Part shown: piece by piece, positions 62,564 to 64,000 of the stretch
Layout of the letters: the number at the start of each line of letters is the position of its first letter
How positions within the stretch are numbered: the first letter of the stretch is position 1
NCBI GenBank assembly: GCA_015272215.1
Contig: JACYMD010000083.1
Coordinates: forward strand, 1-64,000
Source: Rivularia sp. T60_A2020_040
Lineage (GTDB): Bacteria > Cyanobacteriota > Cyanobacteriia > Cyanobacteriales > Nostocaceae
Direction: 5' to 3'
Length of the DNA stretch: 64,000 nt
The notes under the pieces: generated by a model
Seen by the model: the letters and a program-made list of their open reading frames with translations, nothing else
What the model was told of the DNA's origin: nothing
Databases searched by the model: none
Position numbers and translations under genes: made by a program

Positions 62564-63356
62564 CGTTCAATAATATTTTTGAGTAATTTCCGGCAGACGC
62601 ACAAAGATTGATTTTGCTTCAATTATGCAACAACTAATCGATGTTGATTATCTTGATAAAATTAGGATGAAAATTATCATGGATAATATCCGTACTCATA
62701 CACCAGCATCTCTATATCAAAATATCAAACGTTTCCTTCTGAAGAAGCATAGAGAATAAGTCATAAACTAGATATTCACAAAAAACACGCGGAAAGCGGG
62801 AATCTCAACGTCTTTAGACTTGGCAGGGAAGCGACACGAAGGATTTTTATCACCGTGTTTTTTGTGAGACTTTATGCTTCTCAGGCAAGTACACCCATCT
62901 GAGTGACGATAGCCCTTTATAGCGACGCGAAGGCGTATCGCAAAAAAGCTCGTAAACTTAAAAGTCCACATCGCTTTATAATTAATATAGGATAAAACCC
63001 AACCGGGAATGCAATTCCCGCTTTAATAGCACAACTCCTATAAATAGGATTAAAAAATCCATCAGATGCGGTTGGTCAACTACCCGTCATAATTAATGTG
63101 GTGTAGTAGTACTTGAAGATAGTTATAATTTGGAATTTTGCTCGAAATCACATAAATTATAGATAATATAGATAAAAATATTTCTTAAGCATGATTCCAA
63201 ATAAACTGATTAAATGTTTAGAATTGATTTATAAGAACTAAAATTTTGATTGAATTGCTTTAAAATCATTAAGTTAATCTGATTTTACCGAGTTTTAAAT
63301 AAGTATAAAAAAACAACTTTATCTACAGTAAAAAATACAGAAAAGGGTTGAAAAAG
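62564..63356. other. Repeat-rich intergenic region before cysK
   Basis: About 790 bases without a convincing gene. It holds a 30-codon frame at 62667-62759 (MKIIMDNIRTHTPASLYQNI...) with no known relatives, the nested inverted repeats at 62739-62884, a CGGGAAT/ATTCCCG hairpin at 63004-63020 and AT-rich sequence up to cysK. A 67-codon minus-strand frame (62768-62971) lies within the inverted repeats and is probably not coding. The cysK promoter should be in the last 300 bases. Confidence 0.5.
62739..62884. repeat. Nested inverted repeats upstream of cysK
   Basis: Outer arms CTGAAGAAGCATA and TATGCTTCTCAG, and inner perfect arms TCACAAAAAACACG and CGTGTTTTTTGTGA (14 bp), enclose about 64 bases that hold a GTCTTTAGAC mini-stem. 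The whole could fold into a long stem with bulges. The ends could belong to a decayed non-autonomous element, or form a structured RNA. No TnpB or transposase sequence was seen. Confidence 0.55.
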
Positions 63357-64000
63357 ATGCGAATTGCTCACGATGTGACAGAACTTATCGGTAGAACACC
63401 ATTAGTAGAACTCAACAAAATTCCTCAACAAGCAGGATGTGTTGCCAGAATTGTCGTAAAATTAGAAGGGATGAATCCAGCTGCTTCAGTGAAAGACCGC
63501 ATTGCCGCGAATATGGTCAAAAAAGCAGAGGAACAAGGATTAATTGAACCAGGAAAAAGCATTTTAGTCGAACCGACATCCGGTAATACCGGAATTGGTT
63601 TAGCAATGGTAGCAGCGGCTCTTGGCTACCGCTTGATTTTAACAATGCCCGAAAGTATGAGTTTAGAAAGACGAGCCATGCTCAAAGCTTACGGTGCTTC
63701 TTTAGAGTTAACACCAGCCCAAGAAGGAATGCGCGGAGCAATTAAGACAGCAGAAGAAATTGTTGCCAATACTGCTAATGCTTATATGTTACAACAATTC
63801 CGTAACCCCGCAAACCCAGAAATTCATCGCGAAACCACCGCCGAAGAAATTTGGCAAGATACCGATGGAGAAGTTGATTTTGTGATTGCTGGTGTTGGTA
63901 CCGGCGGAACAATTACCGGGATTGCCGAAGTAATTAAGCAGCGCAAGCCCAGTTTTCAAGTAATTGCAGTAGAACCTAAAAACAGTCCCGTACTCGCTGG
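63357..64000 (+). CDS. cysK: Cysteine synthase A, partial (runs off the window)
   Basis: O-acetylserine sulfhydrylase, a PLP enzyme that makes cysteine from O-acetylserine and sulfide in the cytoplasm. The reading frame is open from the ATG at 63357 to the window end, about 214 residues. The start is [17 protein letters not shown], the PLP lysine is in AASVKDRIA near residue 44, the substrate loop [12 protein letters not shown] is near 74, and the cofactor phosphate loop [11 protein letters not shown] is near 178. A typical enzyme has 310-320 residues, so about 100 are missing here only because of the window edge. AAAAGGG before the ATG is a modest ribosome-binding sequence. Confidence 0.95.
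   Translation, partial: MRIAHDVTELIGRTPLVELNKIPQQAGCVARIVVKLEGMNPAASVKDRIAANMVKKAEEQGLIEPGKSILVEPTSGNTGIGLAMVAAALGYRLILTMPESMSLERRAMLKAYGASLELTPAQEGMRGAIKTAEEIVANTANAYMLQQFRNPANPEIHRETTAEEIWQDTDGEVDFVIAGVGTGGTITGIAEVIKQRKPSFQVIAVEPKNSPVLA

Noticed and set aside
62768-62971. A 67-codon minus-strand frame before cysK
   Set aside because: It lies across the inverted repeats and has no conserved features, so it is likely not coding.

Overview
The window is a piece of a cyanobacterial chromosome, most likely from a filamentous member of the Nostocales. The evidence is the split RNA polymerase beta-prime subunit (separate rpoC1 and rpoC2 genes, with a very large RpoC2), a Calvin-cycle type Gap2, a PsbP-family protein, a TLP40-like cyclophilin, many HIP1 octamers (GCGATCGC, for example near 740, 6054, 13762, 24011, 32732 and 50270), low GC, and abundant heptameric short tandem repeats (STRRs) between genes. 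The species cannot be fixed from the sequence alone.

Layout. 1-3.8 kb is a minus-strand block: a low-molecular-weight tyrosine phosphatase, a YbaB/EbfC protein, murB and murC. 4.9-8.7 kb holds gap2, thiL, a small lipoprotein and era. 8.8-12.9 kb holds a two-subunit sodium/solute symporter, a membrane-anchored Ser/Thr kinase and a truncated copy of that kinase. 13.5-25.0 kb is the rpsT - tatD - rpoB - rpoC1 - rpoC2 expression cluster. Its intergenic gaps are filled with STRRs, and one STRR lies in frame inside rpoC2.

25.1-40.1 kb is the most coherent accessory region, a cellulose (or related beta-glucan) synthesis and export locus. It carries a GH5 glucanase, a coiled-coil membrane protein, a lipoprotein, an outer-membrane beta-barrel protein, a TPR protein, a GH8 endoglucanase lipoprotein (BcsZ-like), BcsB and a BcsA synthase with a PilZ domain. 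The function of BcsC (periplasmic TPR plus outer-membrane barrel) appears to be split between two overlapping genes. About 12 kb further on is a CBS-PAS histidine kinase followed by a response regulator with an EAL (cyclic-di-GMP phosphodiesterase) domain. These could act on the same second messenger that PilZ reads, but this link is inferred.

40.1-49.8 kb is an accessory patch. It has a CPBP protease gene bracketed by long inverted repeats, a DUF3326 gene, a three-gene cassette with a PD-(D/E)XK-like nuclease, a 2Fe-2S ferredoxin and acnB, then a run of decaying or tiny genes (LRR protein, HicB-like antitoxin, other antitoxin-like ORFs) of which three are broken by an in-frame TAA, plus paired MITE-like repeats. 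50.1-64.0 kb returns to ordinary genes: an EamA transporter, a 2OG-Fe(II) oxygenase, the two-component pair, a cyclophilin, smpB, an M14-family deacylase, maf, a PsbP-like gene, and the first part of cysK, which runs off the end.

No rRNA, tRNA, CRISPR array or complete insertion sequence was recognised. The most notable unexplained signals are the repeats: STRRs inside or forming the ends of coding genes, a family of palindromes around GTAGAGACG, a 155-bp MITE with GGCGTTGCTGA ends, and inverted repeats around the CPBP gene.
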